From positions 7,365,861 through 7,429,860 of the forward strand of contig CM060172.1 in NCBI GenBank assembly GCA_030549775.1: 64,000 nucleotides of DNA, read 5' to 3'. This stretch comes from Tamarix chinensis (Eukaryota > Streptophyta > Magnoliopsida > Caryophyllales > Tamaricaceae). The notes beneath the pieces are model-generated. The model saw nothing but the letters and a program-made list of their open reading frames with translations. It had not been told where the DNA came from and did not search any database. Of this stretch, positions 47,976 through 60,544 are shown in pieces. Within the stretch, counting starts at the first letter, position 1. Every line of letters starts with the position of its first letter. The translations under genes were made by a program, and so were the position numbers.

Positions 47976-48109
47976 CCTTGTCGATTACTAATGGAGCTCA
48001 ATCAAATTGGGGTTGAGTTGATCTAGCATGGTGATTTGTAGGTTTGAATGAGTTCTTTGATGATTACTCTAAAAATCTTTGATGAGATCCAAGTGAAAAG
48101 GCTTTGGGA
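47976..48109 (+). pseudogene. Element G: integrase N-terminal start (before insertion)
   Basis: LIXHGDL and MSSLMITLKIFDEIQVKRLW DV correspond to the linker between RNase H and integrase. The reading stops at the target site of the D-type element and resumes at 57052. Confidence 0.7.
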
Positions 48110-48114
48110 TGTTA
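48110..48114 (+). repeat. Target-site duplication of the D-type element, left copy
   Basis: TGTTA, repeated exactly at 57047-57051. Five bases is the standard length for LTR retrotransposons. Confidence 0.88.
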
Positions 48115-51100
48115 TGTAACACCTCAATCTACTGGGTGAAAATTATCATTTTTGTAGAAGCATTAATTACTAAAATATCAAGTATTACTGCCACACTTAA
48201 CATAAGTCTAGCTCTCAGCTTTTCTTATGCTAGTCCTAAGGATAAAACAAAACTCAGCTAGAGTAAATCAAAATAAAAGTAAATAATATATAATAGAGTT
48301 ACGAATAAATGTCATAGTACAACAATATAGCAAAACTCTGGTTTGCCCTAATTCTTAGACCTAATGGCCCATTCTAAAAATGAAACATCTCCTCGAGGAC
48401 TCCATTTATCCTGCCTACCCTTATAGGTTTCATATCATTCCATGGCCCTCACATAGTCATCTAAGATGTTGTGTTGGTACGAATTCCTCATACTAATTAA
48501 ATCTTAATACCTCACAAGAGGCACCATATCCACATTTCATATAACCACACAAAAACCAAAAATCATACATCAGCACAAGCCTTAAACCATAAAATAATAT
48601 TCATGGAAAAACATATGTCAATGTCCAAGTCTCAATGCAACAATAAAATGTACGAATCAATTTATCATCATTTCAAAGGGAAAAGCCATATTTGATTAGT
48701 TAAATACATTCCAATCATTCTGGTAGGGCACAAAAGAAACTACCAAAACAATAATCCAAAACAATACTAGAGTAAGCCACTAAGGCATCTACCAAACTAA
48801 CAAATCCAACATAAATTAAGGTAGGGTATGGAGGAACTACCAAAAAAAAATATTTCATAATACAAAGGTAAGGTACTGAGGCAACCACCAAACCAACAAT
48901 CCTTCATAATACAAAGATAGTGCATTAAGGAGACTACTGAACTAACAATCCATTCCTTTCATTTTATTACCTAACAAAATTTTCAATTTTTACCTCCTTA
49001 CTTGAGAGGGATATAAATAAAACTGGGACACAACAATACAGTTGGTCATATTGGTGCCCAAAAGCAACACAATAGCCTTACTTAAAACCCTAAGATACAA
49101 ACGTATGCCTCATCATACAAGTGCTAGAAAGCAACATAATATCCTCCCAATATCAGTAATCTAGTCCTTAAGTATTAGTGCCCCCTATAGGACCCGCATG
49201 TCATCTATAGAGTAGAGTAAGGCTTTAACAATTGGGGTACAACGATATGCCAGTGAAAAAAAATGAGTGCTAACACCTCACCTCTAAGGTAATGTCGCCT
49301 AGAGAAAAACCATTCCCAACTCAAGGTCATTCACTTTAAGTATAAATATCTTACAAGGTAATCACATAAGTTAAGTATGACACATAAATTTCCATTTTTC
49401 ATACTTAACCTTATTCGTTTTTATTTCCAATTATTGAGATAAACCTTAAGGTCATAGGTCTATGTTAAGGTAAGTTAAAGCTAAGGTCAACCTATCAAAA
49501 GGCTTAGGACATCCTAGCATTCATTGATTTTTAGTTGATAGATTAGGTAAAAATTACTAAAATACCCTTTAAAACCTTTATTTCCATATTTTATTCATTT
49601 TTTATTCAAAAATTATTATTACAGGAGGCTTGTCATAAACAAGAAACAAGGAAACATTCCACATTATTTTTGTATATAGGTAATATTTGCTTCTCAGCGG
49701 TTAAGAGTATTTTTCACTTTTCATGCGTTTAGTGGGTTGTGCCCACCAAAACCCTAATCATACGACTATCATATAGCACATCTTTCATGAAACACAAACC
49801 TACATATTTTAAATAATAGAAAATAATTCAAACATGAATAATATCCTTATAAAACATGTAGGAGAATATCTCTAACCTTTGACCATTCAAATAGGATTTA
49901 ACATAAGCTAACCCTAATCTTGTGCATATGCATCCATCTAAAATATCGTAACCCTAATTCCATGGGTAAGCATTCATGAGGCGTATATCATGGGATTTTA
50001 ATAATGACTTGAGAATAATGGAATCCTTATCAAAATCATAGACATGCTAACGTAAAAGATTTGTCATATTACCATGCATACAACTTAATTATCAATAGTC
50101 ATGCATATCATTCTTTTGAGCATATTGTCAATATATCATGCATACTAAAATACTTGAAAATCATAAACCCAATCATGATTCTAGGCATAAAATTTCCTTG
50201 CATGATAAGGTAAAATTTCTACCACACTATGAGTGATTAGATTTACCTAACCAATGTTTATACAAAAGAGGCATTCTCTAAAGCTCTTAAGGAATACCTA
50301 ACAATTTAACATGCAAACACACACACACACACATAATAATAATAATCCATAATTACTAATAAATAGTAGGAAAGACAAGGGAAAAACTTAATACCAACGG
50401 AGGAGTTTCAGCTAAAAGATTGGAAGGTGGAAATGGTAAAAAAGGCTACTACTCAAGGGATCAAGGAACGGTGAATATGGTTGATCATAGGGAGGGGATA
50501 ATCAGAAGCAATGGTGCATGAAAAAGGAGATGGAGAGGGAGGTGTATCTGTAGAAATGGGTGTAGGGAAATGGTGAAGTTTTGGTCAAAATGGCCAAAGG
50601 TGGGTGTGTGGTGTTATGGTGGTTATGGATGAATGGAAGGGGGGAGGAACGACAAGTGTGGCTGGTGGACATGGGATAGGAATGGTAGCCAAGTCTAGTG
50701 GTAGGGAGGTTTAAATGGTGGGGGTGTTGAAGGTAAGGAAGGAAAGAAAATTAGTAGAAGGAAGGGGAGGCTTTAAGGTGTTTATGTGTGGGTGAACGGG
50801 TAGCTTTGGTGATGGTGGCCAAGGGAGGGCATAGGGGTTCAATGATGGTGGCTGGTGGTTGGCTAATAAGGCCAGTAGGGGATGGTGTTATAGAATAAAA
50901 ATTAGTGGAGGAAAGGAGTTATGGTGAGAAGACATGAGAAGTGTTGTGCTCAAGAAGGAGCTTGGGTGAGGTAGGTTTTGTAGAATGGTTGAGAGCTTTT
51001 AGGATAACATAGGGGTATAAGTAGGGGTTTGTGTGGAAGATAATCAGGAGAGAAAAAAATGGCAAGAGAGGAGGTATAGTGTAGAGTGATGGGGTGAGGT

Positions 51101-51438
51101 CTGTAGGTGAGGTGTAGAGGTAAGGAAGGTAGGGCGATGGTTAGGGGAAAAATTTAGCATATTTTAGGGATAGATTAGGCGAAATATCTGGTAGAATTTA
51201 AGGTTACTAGACTAGGATTATTGATGAAATAGATACCAGTTATGACCTAAAATAGGTTTAAAATTTAAAATGCACTCTCTAGTATATTTTAACCTAATTA
51301 CATTTTATAACGAATAAGTTGTAATAATATTACACATATGAATAATATATTTGATATCAAATATTCTAAAATCATTATTATAAATAATACATATAATTAA
51401 TGATTATAATTAGGATTTTTAAGAAATAAGGTATTACA
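48115..51438 (-). repeat. D-type element 3' LTR
   Basis: Starts TGTAACACCTCAATCTACTG and ends AAGGTATTACA. It holds hairpin-like GGTAG...CTACC modules (48721-48950), CCTAATC-rich middle blocks, an AC microsatellite (50313-50332) and a purine-rich region (50400-51150). It differs from the other LTR at many positions in each stretch compared by eye, so the insertion is old. Confidence 0.85.
48721..48950 (-). repeat. Tandem hairpin-like modules in D-type LTR
   Basis: Units of about 45-60 bases, each with GGTAG...CTACC or a variant: TGGTAGGGCACAAAAG then AACTACCA (48721), GGTAGGGTATGGAGGAACTA then CC (48824) and GGTAAGGTACTGAGGCAACC then ACC (48868). Equivalent arrays are at 54365-54590, 41840-42060 and 3190-3280. 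Confidence 0.7.
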
Positions 51439-51830
51439 TTACTGCTTCCTTAAAAGAGACTTCGTTTCTAAAGTCTGTAGAATAAAACTAACTTGCTACA
51501 ACCTCGAGTGGCCATTGATAATGATTTTAGAAGCTAGGAATCACTACCCCCTTAAAAGAGACTAAACCCTAATCAAGACATATCGCTAGCACTCAATCTT
51601 GCAGAACAATTAATCAATCACACCCATGTTTGCATAAATAACAAGAAGTATAAACACTCAAAAACAAAAAGTACACCAGCAATGGTGTCCACAAATCCAT
51701 GAGCCTAAGCCTCACTGATCACGTTCAGACTATTTCCCACCAAAACTCCTCAACTACCTATAATATCTAAAGTCTAATATGTACTATTATGTGAGTAAGG
51801 TTGAGAAGAAGATCATTTTCCCTTAGCACT
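51439..51830 (-). other. D-type element: polypurine end and non-coding internal stretch
   Basis: Antisense reading gives DFRNEVSFKGSSN right before the LTR, a relic of the usual DEFFLRGG end of Tekay/Del pol. A second CTTAAAAGAGACT copy lies at about 51551. The rest shows no recognisable frame. This is all that is left of pol. Confidence 0.65.
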
Positions 51831-52770
51831 CACTCTTGGACTGCTACTAGCAGGCACCTGAGTCATCGGGGAATACTCTTACTGATAGGTGGTTCCACCA
51901 CCTGACAGTACCTGCTAACACTAAGCTCTAGCTCTAGAATAGTAGCACTCAAACCCTTTTTGGTACATCTTGCCACACTTCTAGTACTCAATCATTCTAC
52001 CTTGGTAGTCCCTGCCTAGGTGGTTCCCCCTATATAATTTGTAGTGTAGTTACTCAAAGATTAGTTATTCCCAAATTGCATTCTAGAAAAGTATAAAGGT
52101 TGACCACCACAAGGTTGACTCTATTGAACCCTCTTTTCACCTTTGTGGCATTGAAAATTCTCTTCTTACCTCTTAGTCCCACTAAGGGATCTCTTAGCCT
52201 TCCATATAATTCCCAAGGCACACGCCCTCTAAAAAGCTCCTAGATGCGCAAGTTCAACCCTTGCTCAAAGAATTGATCAACCATCTCCTTACTACCAGCT
52301 ATCTCTGGTGCAAAAGTAAGAAGCTTGGAGAACTTACTGAAGTGTTCCTCAACTGACATGCTTCTTTATTGAAGGGTAAAAACCTCACATGCTTCACATG
52401 ATGTGCATTTAAAGGGTATAAGTGTGCTCTCAAAGCCATCAAAATTTTTTCCCAAGTGTCTATAGGCTTAACCTCTTAGAGCTGGTATCCTCTCCAGCAT
52501 TCATCTACTTTTCCTGGTAGGTAGAATGTATCGACATCCACCTTCTTTCCACAGGGACAATCACAAGCCCTAAAGATATTTTATAACTCCCTTATTCAAC
52601 TCTCCAAAACTATTAGATCTTTATGTCCTTCAAAAAAGGTGGGTGATGAAACCCAACCACACTAAGGATCAGCCTAAACAAGTGGGGATGCAGTGGCTAT
52701 GGCTACGACTGTGGCTATGGCTTTACCACTTTCTCTATCATAGTAATGAGGCCTAAACAAGTGTGGATGT
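51831..52770 (-). pseudogene. D-type element: gag
   Basis: Antisense gag with few stops: STYQEK, then SFTLQQRSMSVEEHF-like SMSVEEHFSKFSKLLTFAPE, IAGSKEMVDQFFEQGLNLRI, ELFRGRVPWELYGRLRDPLV, matching the MSVxEYxxKFxELxRFAPE...FxxGLxxxIR pattern of Tekay-type gag. A region related to the zinc-knuckle is near 51960-52040 but its cysteines are poorly kept. Reads toward PASSSPRVSAKGK at the end. The only structural gene of this element. Confidence 0.8.
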
Positions 52771-53001
52771 GGTGTCTACGAGTAGGTTCAAGTTTTAATC
52801 TGAAATACTAAAAGAATATAGAATAGTAGGGTTACTAACCTTATGAACACAAATAAAGGCCACCTATAGGAAGGAAAAGTACTCTGTATCATTTATAGGC
52901 CGGTAATAGCATTCATATGTTCATAAGAGTTGCAAAACATCATAGACATCATGGATCACCCTCTAGAACCACTCCTCATGAAATATCATTTTCTCTCTCC
53001 C

Positions 53002-53232
53002 CTAATAATGAGTAGGCCCATTAATTTCATCTAACTCACTTAGATAATCGGAGATAGTACTCAACGATATTCCCATCATAGCTCTCCATACATCATTGAT
53101 CATGATCAACTCTCTTGCTAGATGATTATAATGTAATAGGAAACACTCACCTTCCATAAACCTAGAATGCAGGGCACTCACCATGAACAGATCCCCATAC
53201 TCATCACTTGTTGAAATCCATGGCTTTATCAA
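53002..53232 (-). CDS. Unknown 76-residue open frame in D-type leader
   Basis: Minus-strand open frame in the leader between the primer-binding site and gag. It contains GDLFMVSALHSRFMEGECFL, RELIMINDVWRAMMGISLST and YLSELDEINGPTHY. After one stop a related frame continues as GREKMIFHEEWF. I recognise no domain, and it does not match the gag or pol patterns seen elsewhere in the window. It could be a captured host fragment, an old leader ORF of this family, or chance. No ribosome start context can be argued. Confidence 0.3.
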   Translation of the reverse strand: MIKPWISTSDEYGDLFMVSALHSRFMEGECFLLHYNHLARELIMINDVWRAMMGISLSTISDYLSELDEINGPTHY

Positions 53233-53667
53233 AGGAAGGGTCCTCTACAAATGGTTAGATCAGAACATATAAGGCTAATATACTAGCCTTCTTCCACCAT
53301 TTAGGTAAGCTCTGTAGCTAGCCAGCTCACGTGGACTATGATACCCTCATTAGGCAACATCGTAAGGCATGCAATAGGAACTCTTGATGCTCCAAGAGAC
53401 ATCTTAAGGAATCCTATAAGATATAACCACTCAATCTAGATTTCATCCACCAAATTAGCTCCTAACAATAAATTTTCCTCAACTCCCAACAAGATCAAAC
53501 TTAATTCCCTATTCCAAAGTTCACCAACAATACCTTAGGAGTATTACTCTATGTACTAACACCAACAAAAGATAACCCCTATCTCACAACCATCACAAGG
53601 CTATACTAGGTTAGAAAACAATTTGAAAATGTAATCTTTAGCAAACAAAAGAGAGGATTTCAAAACA

Positions 53668-53685
53668 AAAGCTTTGATACAAATG
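53668..53685 (-). other. D-type element primer-binding site (degenerate)
   Basis: The reverse complement reads TTTGTATCAAAGC just inside the LTR, a decayed TGGTATCAGAGC for initiator tRNA-Met. Confidence 0.65.
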
Positions 53686-56600
53686 TGTAACACCCCAATC
53701 TACCGGTAAGAAATTTTTGTTTTTGTGTAAGCATTAATTACTAAATTACTTGATGTTACCACCACACATAGCGTAAGTTTAGCTCCTCACCTTTCTTATG
53801 CTAAGTGATAAGGCAAAAACAAAACTCAACAAAATTAATTCAGTAGAAAAGAAAATAACACATAATATAGTTATGGATAAATGTTATAGTATAATAGTAA
53901 ATTCAAAGTAAAGTACAAGACATAAGAGTCCAAAGGAAAACTGATTGTTATAAAAAAATTAGAACCGTTAGATACAATTCAGGTTTATCCTAATTCGTAG
54001 ATGCAAAGGCCCATTATGAAAATAGAACCTCTTCTCAAGGACTCCACTTTTCTTGCTGCTCTTATAGGATTCATGCCATTCCATAGCCATGACATAGTCA
54101 TTTATAAAATTAGTATTAGTACAACTTTCTCATACTAAGTAAGTCATAATACCTTATAGGAGGCAGTATACCCACATTTTACATAAACACAAAAAGCAAA
54201 AGGCATACATAGGCATAAGGTATGAACCACAAAAACTATATTCGTGGAGAAACATATGTCAATGCCTAAGTATCAAATCAATAGTAAAACATACCAATCT
54301 ACTATTCATCATTACAAAGAGAAAATTCATATTTGATTTGTTAAATACATTCTAATCATGGTTTTGGGTCATTAAGGCAACCACCAAAAAAATCCAAAAC
54401 GGTACTAGGGTAGGGCACTAAGGCATCTATTGAACCAAAAAATCTAACTTAAACAAAGGTATGGTAGTGAGGCATCTACTAAAAAAAATAATCCATTACA
54501 ATACCAAGGTAGGGCACTAAGACAACTACTAAACCAACAATCCATTGCAATACCATAGGGCACTGAGGTAACTACCAAAACTGCACTCCATTACTTTCAT
54601 TTTATTGTTCAACAAAGATTTTCATTTTTACTTCCTTACTTGAGATGGATACAAATCAACTCAAGGATACCGCAGTACACCTAATCATATTCGCTCCTGA
54701 AAGTAACACAATATCCTTACCTTGAGCCTAGGGACACAGTGGCACACATGGACATAGTGGCACCCAAGAGAAAAAAAAAGTATCATCTCAACCTCAATCT
54801 CTAAATCCTTATGTATCGATACCCTATATAGAGCCCATAGCTCACCTATAAAGTAGAGTAGGGCCTTAAAAATTTTGGTTATAATGGCACATTAGTGAAC
54901 TAAAAAAGAGGGCTAACACCTCACCTCTAAGCTTGTGACCCCTAGAGAGTAACCATTTCCTACTCGAGATATTTCACCTTAAGTATTAATATCTTATGAG
55001 GTGATCATATGAGTCACATATGACACATAAATTTTCATTTTCCATACTTAAACTTTTTTCCTTTTATATCTAATTATTTAGATAAGCCTTAAGGTCATAG
55101 GTCTATATCAAGTCAGGTCACGCCTAAGGTCAACCTATCAAAAGTCTAAGGCCAGTCTAGCATTCATTTATTTTTAATTAATACATTAGGTAAAAATTAT
55201 TGAAATAACCTTCACAACCATGGTTTCCACATTTCATTTATTTTTTGTATCAAACATTATTATTACAATAGGCTTGTCATGAGTAGGCAACAAGGAATTA
55301 TCCAACATTATTTTAGCACATAGGTAATCTTTGCATTTGGGTGATTAATTGTATCTTACACTTTTCATTCATTTAGTGGGTTATACCCACTGAAACCCTA
55401 ATCATCCGACTATCACGTAGCACATCTTTCATACATCACATATGTACATATTTTAAAGAATAGGAAATCATTCAAACAAGAATATTATCCTCATATTACA
55501 TGAAGGATAATATCTCTAACCCAAGGCTGTTTGAATTAGATTTATCATAAGCTAACCCTACTCATGGGCATATGAGTCCATGTGAACTATAGTAACCCTA
55601 CATCCATGCACGAGAATTCATGAGGCATAGATAATGGGATTTGAATCATAACTTGATAATAATGGAATCCCTAATAAACTTTTTATATGCAGACATAAAA
55701 TATTTGACATTTTACGATGCATATAACTTAATTATCAATAATCATACATATCATCCTTTCAGCATATTACTATTTTATCATGCATGCTAAATTACTCAAA
55801 AATCATAAACCCAAGCATGATTCTAGGTATAAAGTTCCTATCATGATTAGGCATAATTTTTACCATACTATGAGTGATTAGATTTACCTAAACCAATCTT
55901 ATACAAAAGAGGTCTTCCCCAAAGCTCTCAAGGAATACCTAGGAAGTCAACATGCAAACATATATATATATATATTAGCATATAATATTATCAAATAATA
56001 ATTCAAAATTACTAAAACAATTTACACTAATAACCAATGAAATAATCAATTGAAAAGCCAAAGGAAAAACTTAACACCAATGGAGGAGTTTCGACTGAAA
56101 GAGTGGAGGGTGAAAATGGTGAAAATGGCTTATGGTCAAGGGACCAAGGAATGGTGATAATGTTTGAAGGTAGGGAGGAGATAATTAGCATTAATGGTTC
56201 AAAAAAAGGGAGAAGGAGAGGGAAATGTCTCAATAAAAATGGACGCAATGAAAAGGTGGAGCTTTGGCTAAAATAGTTTAAGGTTGGTGTGTGGTGTTGC
56301 GGTGGTTATGGACAAATGGAAGGGGGAAGGAATGACAGGTATATCAAGTGGAGATAGAGTAGGAACCAAAATTAAGGCCAGTGGTGGAGGGGTTTAAATG
56401 GTGAGGAGTGTCAAAGATAAGAGAGGAAAGAAAGTTGGCATAAAGAAGGGGAGGTTGCGGGGTGTTTATGCATCAGTGAAGGGGTATATTCAGTGAAGGT
56501 GGCTAAAGGTTGGATAAGGAGGCCGGAAAGGGTTGGTGTGGAGGAATAAAAATTGGTGAAGGAAAGGAGTTATTATAGAGAGATAGGAGAAGTTTTGTGG

Positions 56601-57046
56601 GTAAGAGCAAGCTTGGGTTTGATAGGTTTGGTAGAATGGCTAAGAGCTTTTATGTATGGGGTTTACGTGCAAGAAAGAGATGAAGGAGCTGGGACATCAG
56701 AACACAGGGAGAGAGGGGTGATGGTTAGGGGGAAATTCTAGCATAGATCAGAGATAGATTAGGTTGAAAATCTAGGTACTAGTTTAGGGTAAAATTTTCT
56801 AATAGAATTTAAGGTTACCAAACTAGGTTTATTGATGAAATGGATGCCGGTTACGTCCCAACCTAGGTTTAAAAATTAAAACTCACTCTCTTGTATATTT
56901 TAACCTAATTAAATTTTATAAATAATTATTAATAATATTAACCATATTAACAATATATTTATTATCTAATATCCTAAAATAATAATTATAACTAATACAC
57001 ATAATTACAGGCTATAATTATGGTTTTCTAGAAATTGTTTCATACA
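53686..57046 (-). repeat. D-type element 5' LTR
   Basis: Starts TGTAACACCCCAATCTACCG and ends TTTCATACA. Same block order as the partner LTR: hairpin-like modules at 54365-54590, AT-rich middle, TA microsatellite (55958-55975) where the partner has an AC one, and a purine-rich stretch (56050-56760). The open frames at 56027-56248 and 56553-56741 are in the purine-rich part and not called. Confidence 0.85.
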
Positions 57047-57051
57047 TGTTA
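57047..57051 (+). repeat. Target-site duplication of the D-type element, right copy
   Basis: TGTTA, identical to 48110-48114. Pol of element G resumes immediately after. Confidence 0.88.
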
Positions 57052-58416
57052 AACTTAAGAGGATTCAAATAAAGTATTTGGGATGGTCAAGCTATGGGGT
57101 TTGAGATTAGCGAGGATGGTGTTCTAGTATGGATCACTAGATTTTTTAGAAGGGTCACTATACTCTGTATTCCTTCCACCCAAGTGGGATAAGTTGTATA
57201 TGAACCTTAACAGGATCTATTTGTTGCTTTGCATGAAGCAAGAGCTACTAGAGTTTGTGTCACAATGTCTTCCCTTATCAAAAGGTTGAGATCAAGTACC
57301 AAAGGCCTACAGGATTAGTACAACCCTTAGATATTTTGTGGTAGAAGTGGGACTCCATCTCAATAGATTTTTTGAGTACAGTATTGAGGACTCATAAAGG
57401 ATGTGACATGATCAATGTTTTCATCAACAAGTTGATAAAGTCAAAATTGATTGTGCTAATGAAGTTGACTTGGAGTATAGATTAGCTGGCAAATACTTAT
57501 ATGAGGTTTGTGGTGAGTAACCAAAGTATAATTACCAACATAATTTCTAATTGGGATTCAAGGTTTCTTTGGCACTTTTAGGGGAATTTTTAGGAGACTA
57601 TGTGCATGAAATTGAGGATGACTACCTCCTTCCACCCAACTATAGACTAACAGACTAAAAGGATGATTTAGACACTCGAGGATATGATATGGACTTGTTT
57701 TTTTATCTTCTGGGTAGTTGGGAGCAATGCGTGCTTATTCCTTACTCTTATATGACAAAAATTATCATGCTAGAATAGGGATGACAACCTCTGAGGAATT
57801 GTATGGTATGTGTCGAACACCTTTATGTTTGAGAAACATCAATGAGACTATTGTACTTGTACTAGAGATGATTGAGGAGATGACTTAGCATATTTGGTTG
57901 ATCTAGGATAGGATAAGGATTAATTAGATTCTCCAAAAGATCTATCCAAATTTAGTAGTGTCATGGTGACCTATTTGAGCTAGGGGATAAAGTTTTGTTG
58001 AGGGTTTCACACATTAAAGAGGTGTAGGGGATTAGTAAGAAGTGTAATATGAGCTTGACATATATTATTCCATATGAGATTCATTATAGATTTGGCGAGG
58101 TTTTATACCACCTATCACTTGCATTAGAGTTAGATCTAGTTCATAAAATATTCCACATGTGTTAGTCAAGGAAGTACATTGTTGATCAATCCTATGTTAT
58201 CAAATCTAATGAGATCAAGCTCAATGATTCTTTAACCTATGAGGAGTTACCTTGGTAGATTCTTGAAACCTTGGTGTAATGGACCTAGACGTGCTCAATT
58301 CCACTCATAAAGATCCTTTAGAGCCTATATGGAGTAGAGGAGGTAACCTAGGAGACAGTGATGTATATGTGTGATTCGCATCCTAATATTCATAGCATAG
58401 TTTTGTAGGCTTTAAA
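57052..58416 (+). pseudogene. Element G: integrase, resumed after insertion
   Basis: Forward frames: GFEISEDGVLVWITRFF (integrase entry, like SDDGVLRFGTRLCVP), KLYMNLNRIYLLLCMKQELL, EFVSQCL (zinc-binding H2C2 region, Cys and His poorly kept), then LRMTTSFHPTIDXQTKRMI and LEDM (57610-57680, the STAFHPQTDGQSERTIQTLEDM block). Toward 58250 a C-terminal part follows with LTYEEFP-like words (LXPMRSYLGRFLKPW). The chromodomain is not clearly readable. Ends directly before the LTR start at 58417. Many stops and frame changes. Confidence 0.78.
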
Positions 58417-58719
58417 TGAAATACCCCAAAACCCTAATTTAGAAAATTATGGCAAAATAAAGATTTATAAGGGAAATTACGTAAATAAATTATTTTATTA
58501 AAAGAAATGATAATTAATTAAGGCAAATAAAGGAGAAAATAATAAATAAATTATTTAGGAAAAATTAGGGCATTTTACTAATTAACATGGATGTTAAGGA
58601 AAATTTATCCAAAATAGCCAAATTAAGTAAAAAGGAATTTAATTATTATTATTATTTTGAATATTATTAATTTTAAATATTCAAAAATACCAAAATATCC
58701 TAAATACCCTAACTAACCT

Positions 58720-59880
58720 ATTTCCTCCTTTTTCTCTTTTCTTTTCTTTTCTTTTTCTCCTTCATTTCCCTTTTTCTTTCTTTCTCTCCTTTCTCCTTTT
58801 CTTTTTCTCTTCTTCCCCTGAAATGGACTAGCCGCACAACTCAATCGCCTTCCCCCTTTCTCCTTCAGCGCGGCCCAATTCACACGCCTCACCTCTCTTT
58901 CCTTCGCCCGTCACCCAACCGGTCGGCTTCTTTCTTTTTCTTTTCTTTCCTCCCTAGACTGCCCGATCCACTCCTTTCCCTTTCCTTCTTCTTCCCCACG
59001 TGACCTGCATATCTGAAACCTATAGCCCACGCCGTCAACAACAACAAAGTCCGTCCAGCCAACCTTCTCCTCTCTCCCCCGTCATTTTCTTTCCAATTTC
59101 GACCCAACCAAACCATCCTCCCTCCTCAACCATGCCTACCATTTCCTTTTCTTCTCCCCTGACCAAACATACCCTACAACTTTGTAGGCTTGTACTGCCT
59201 CCCACCGCTAGTCGACAAGCTACCTCACCTACCCCCCCCCCCATTATCCTCTTCCTTCTTTGTCTTTTTCCCTTCAATTAGGTCTATAAATACCCTCATT
59301 GACAACCTTGATCGAGTTCTACTTTTGCAACCCAAAAATTCTCCCTTTGTGCTACTGCCCAATCAGACACCCATTTCGTCACCATCAACCATCGCCGCCC
59401 ACCTAAGGATTCCTTACATCACCCTCTGCAAAACTGAGCCTCTCTCCTTCCTCGATTTGCCCTGCACAAGCCACCCCGGACGTGCAAAGTCACCCTTCCG
59501 ATTAACCCTCATCAACCCCCCACCGCCCTTTGCACCATTGTCTTCCACCAATTCCACCACAACCAACGCACTCTCTACCCTCCAAAACAACCCCGAGACC
59601 TTCCTCTACCTCCCCATACCTCCATCTCTCCCTGCCTCCCTCTCCTTTTCGGTTATCCACCCTCCACCACCTTGGGTCACCACCTTTGGCTACACCACCA
59701 CCTTTATTCCACCCCTCTCCACCTGAGGCACATTCCACCACCTCAAACACCCCCTCATTCCCTCTCTTCTAGCTTATACCCCCATCTCTCCACCTCTCTT
59801 CTCCCTCCACTACCGCCACTGTCGTCGTATGCTGTCGCTAGTTCTGCCACCAACTCTAGATAGTATTCTAACTTCCCCAA
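58720..59880 (+). repeat. Pyrimidine-rich LTR stretch
   Basis: Long C/T-biased tract around the LTR promoter. Open frames in it (59000-59281, 59190-59726, 59530-59772 on +) are proline-, serine- and leucine-rich. The same composition occurs in antisense in element B (15600-16740, 24420-25510). A run of 12-13 C is near 59232. Treated as non-coding. Confidence 0.7.
59285..59292 (+). promoter_or_regulatory. LTR TATA box
   Basis: TCTATAAATACCC; the TATAAATA core and following CCC are also found in element B 3' LTR (16151-16158, antisense) at the same distance from the LTR start (about 870 bases). Conservation between separate copies supports a real promoter element. Confidence 0.65.
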
Positions 59881-59924
59881 CCCCTAAACCTTTTTTATAT
59901 AAGTGTTAGTAATTTTTAGTAATA

Positions 59925-59927
59925 TTA

Positions 59928-59982
<55 letters not shown>

Positions 59983-60165
59983 GTATTAGTATTAGTATTG
60001 TTATTTTTATTGTTATTATCATTATTATTATTACTATTATGTTATCATTATTATTATTTAACCTAACTTCAGAAATACTACTAACTGATGTTATTATTAT
60101 TAATGGTCTACAACTCTAGTATTATTATGATTATCTTTATTATTATCATTATTATTATTCTTACT

Positions 60166-60209
<44 letters not shown>

Positions 60210-60432
60210 CAACATTATTTTCTTACTAATACTATTAATACTAACTTTGGCCTTTATCACTTTTAATATTAGTGTAAATATTGGGACCCTCATATTACTA
60301 TTACCCTTTTTGATTATTATTATTATTATTACTATTACTATCATTACTACTATTACTATCATCATCATCATCATCATCATCACCACCACCACCACCACCA
60401 CCACCACCACCACCACCACCACCACCACCACC

Positions 60433-60488
<56 letters not shown>

Positions 60489-60499
60489 TATTATTATTA

Positions 60500-60544
<45 letters not shown>

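Larger units (their letters stand above)
48115..57046 (-). mobile_element. Complete D-type gag-only LTR element
   Basis: An 8.9-kb antisense element with two full LTRs (48115-51438, 3324 bp; 53686-57046, 3361 bp) and only 2.25 kb of internal sequence, flanked by TGTTA on both sides. Internal order (reading antisense): primer-binding site, leader with a small open frame, gag, about 400 bases, polypurine tract. No protease, RT or integrase is found. It is either a non-autonomous element (LARD-like or gag-only) or one that lost pol. Its LTRs are also present here as a solo copy and two fragments. Confidence 0.88.

Noticed and set aside
59190..59726. 178-residue proline-rich frame as a host gene
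   Set aside because: Lies in the pyrimidine-rich leader part of an LTR with the same composition in other copies; kept only as a weak finding.
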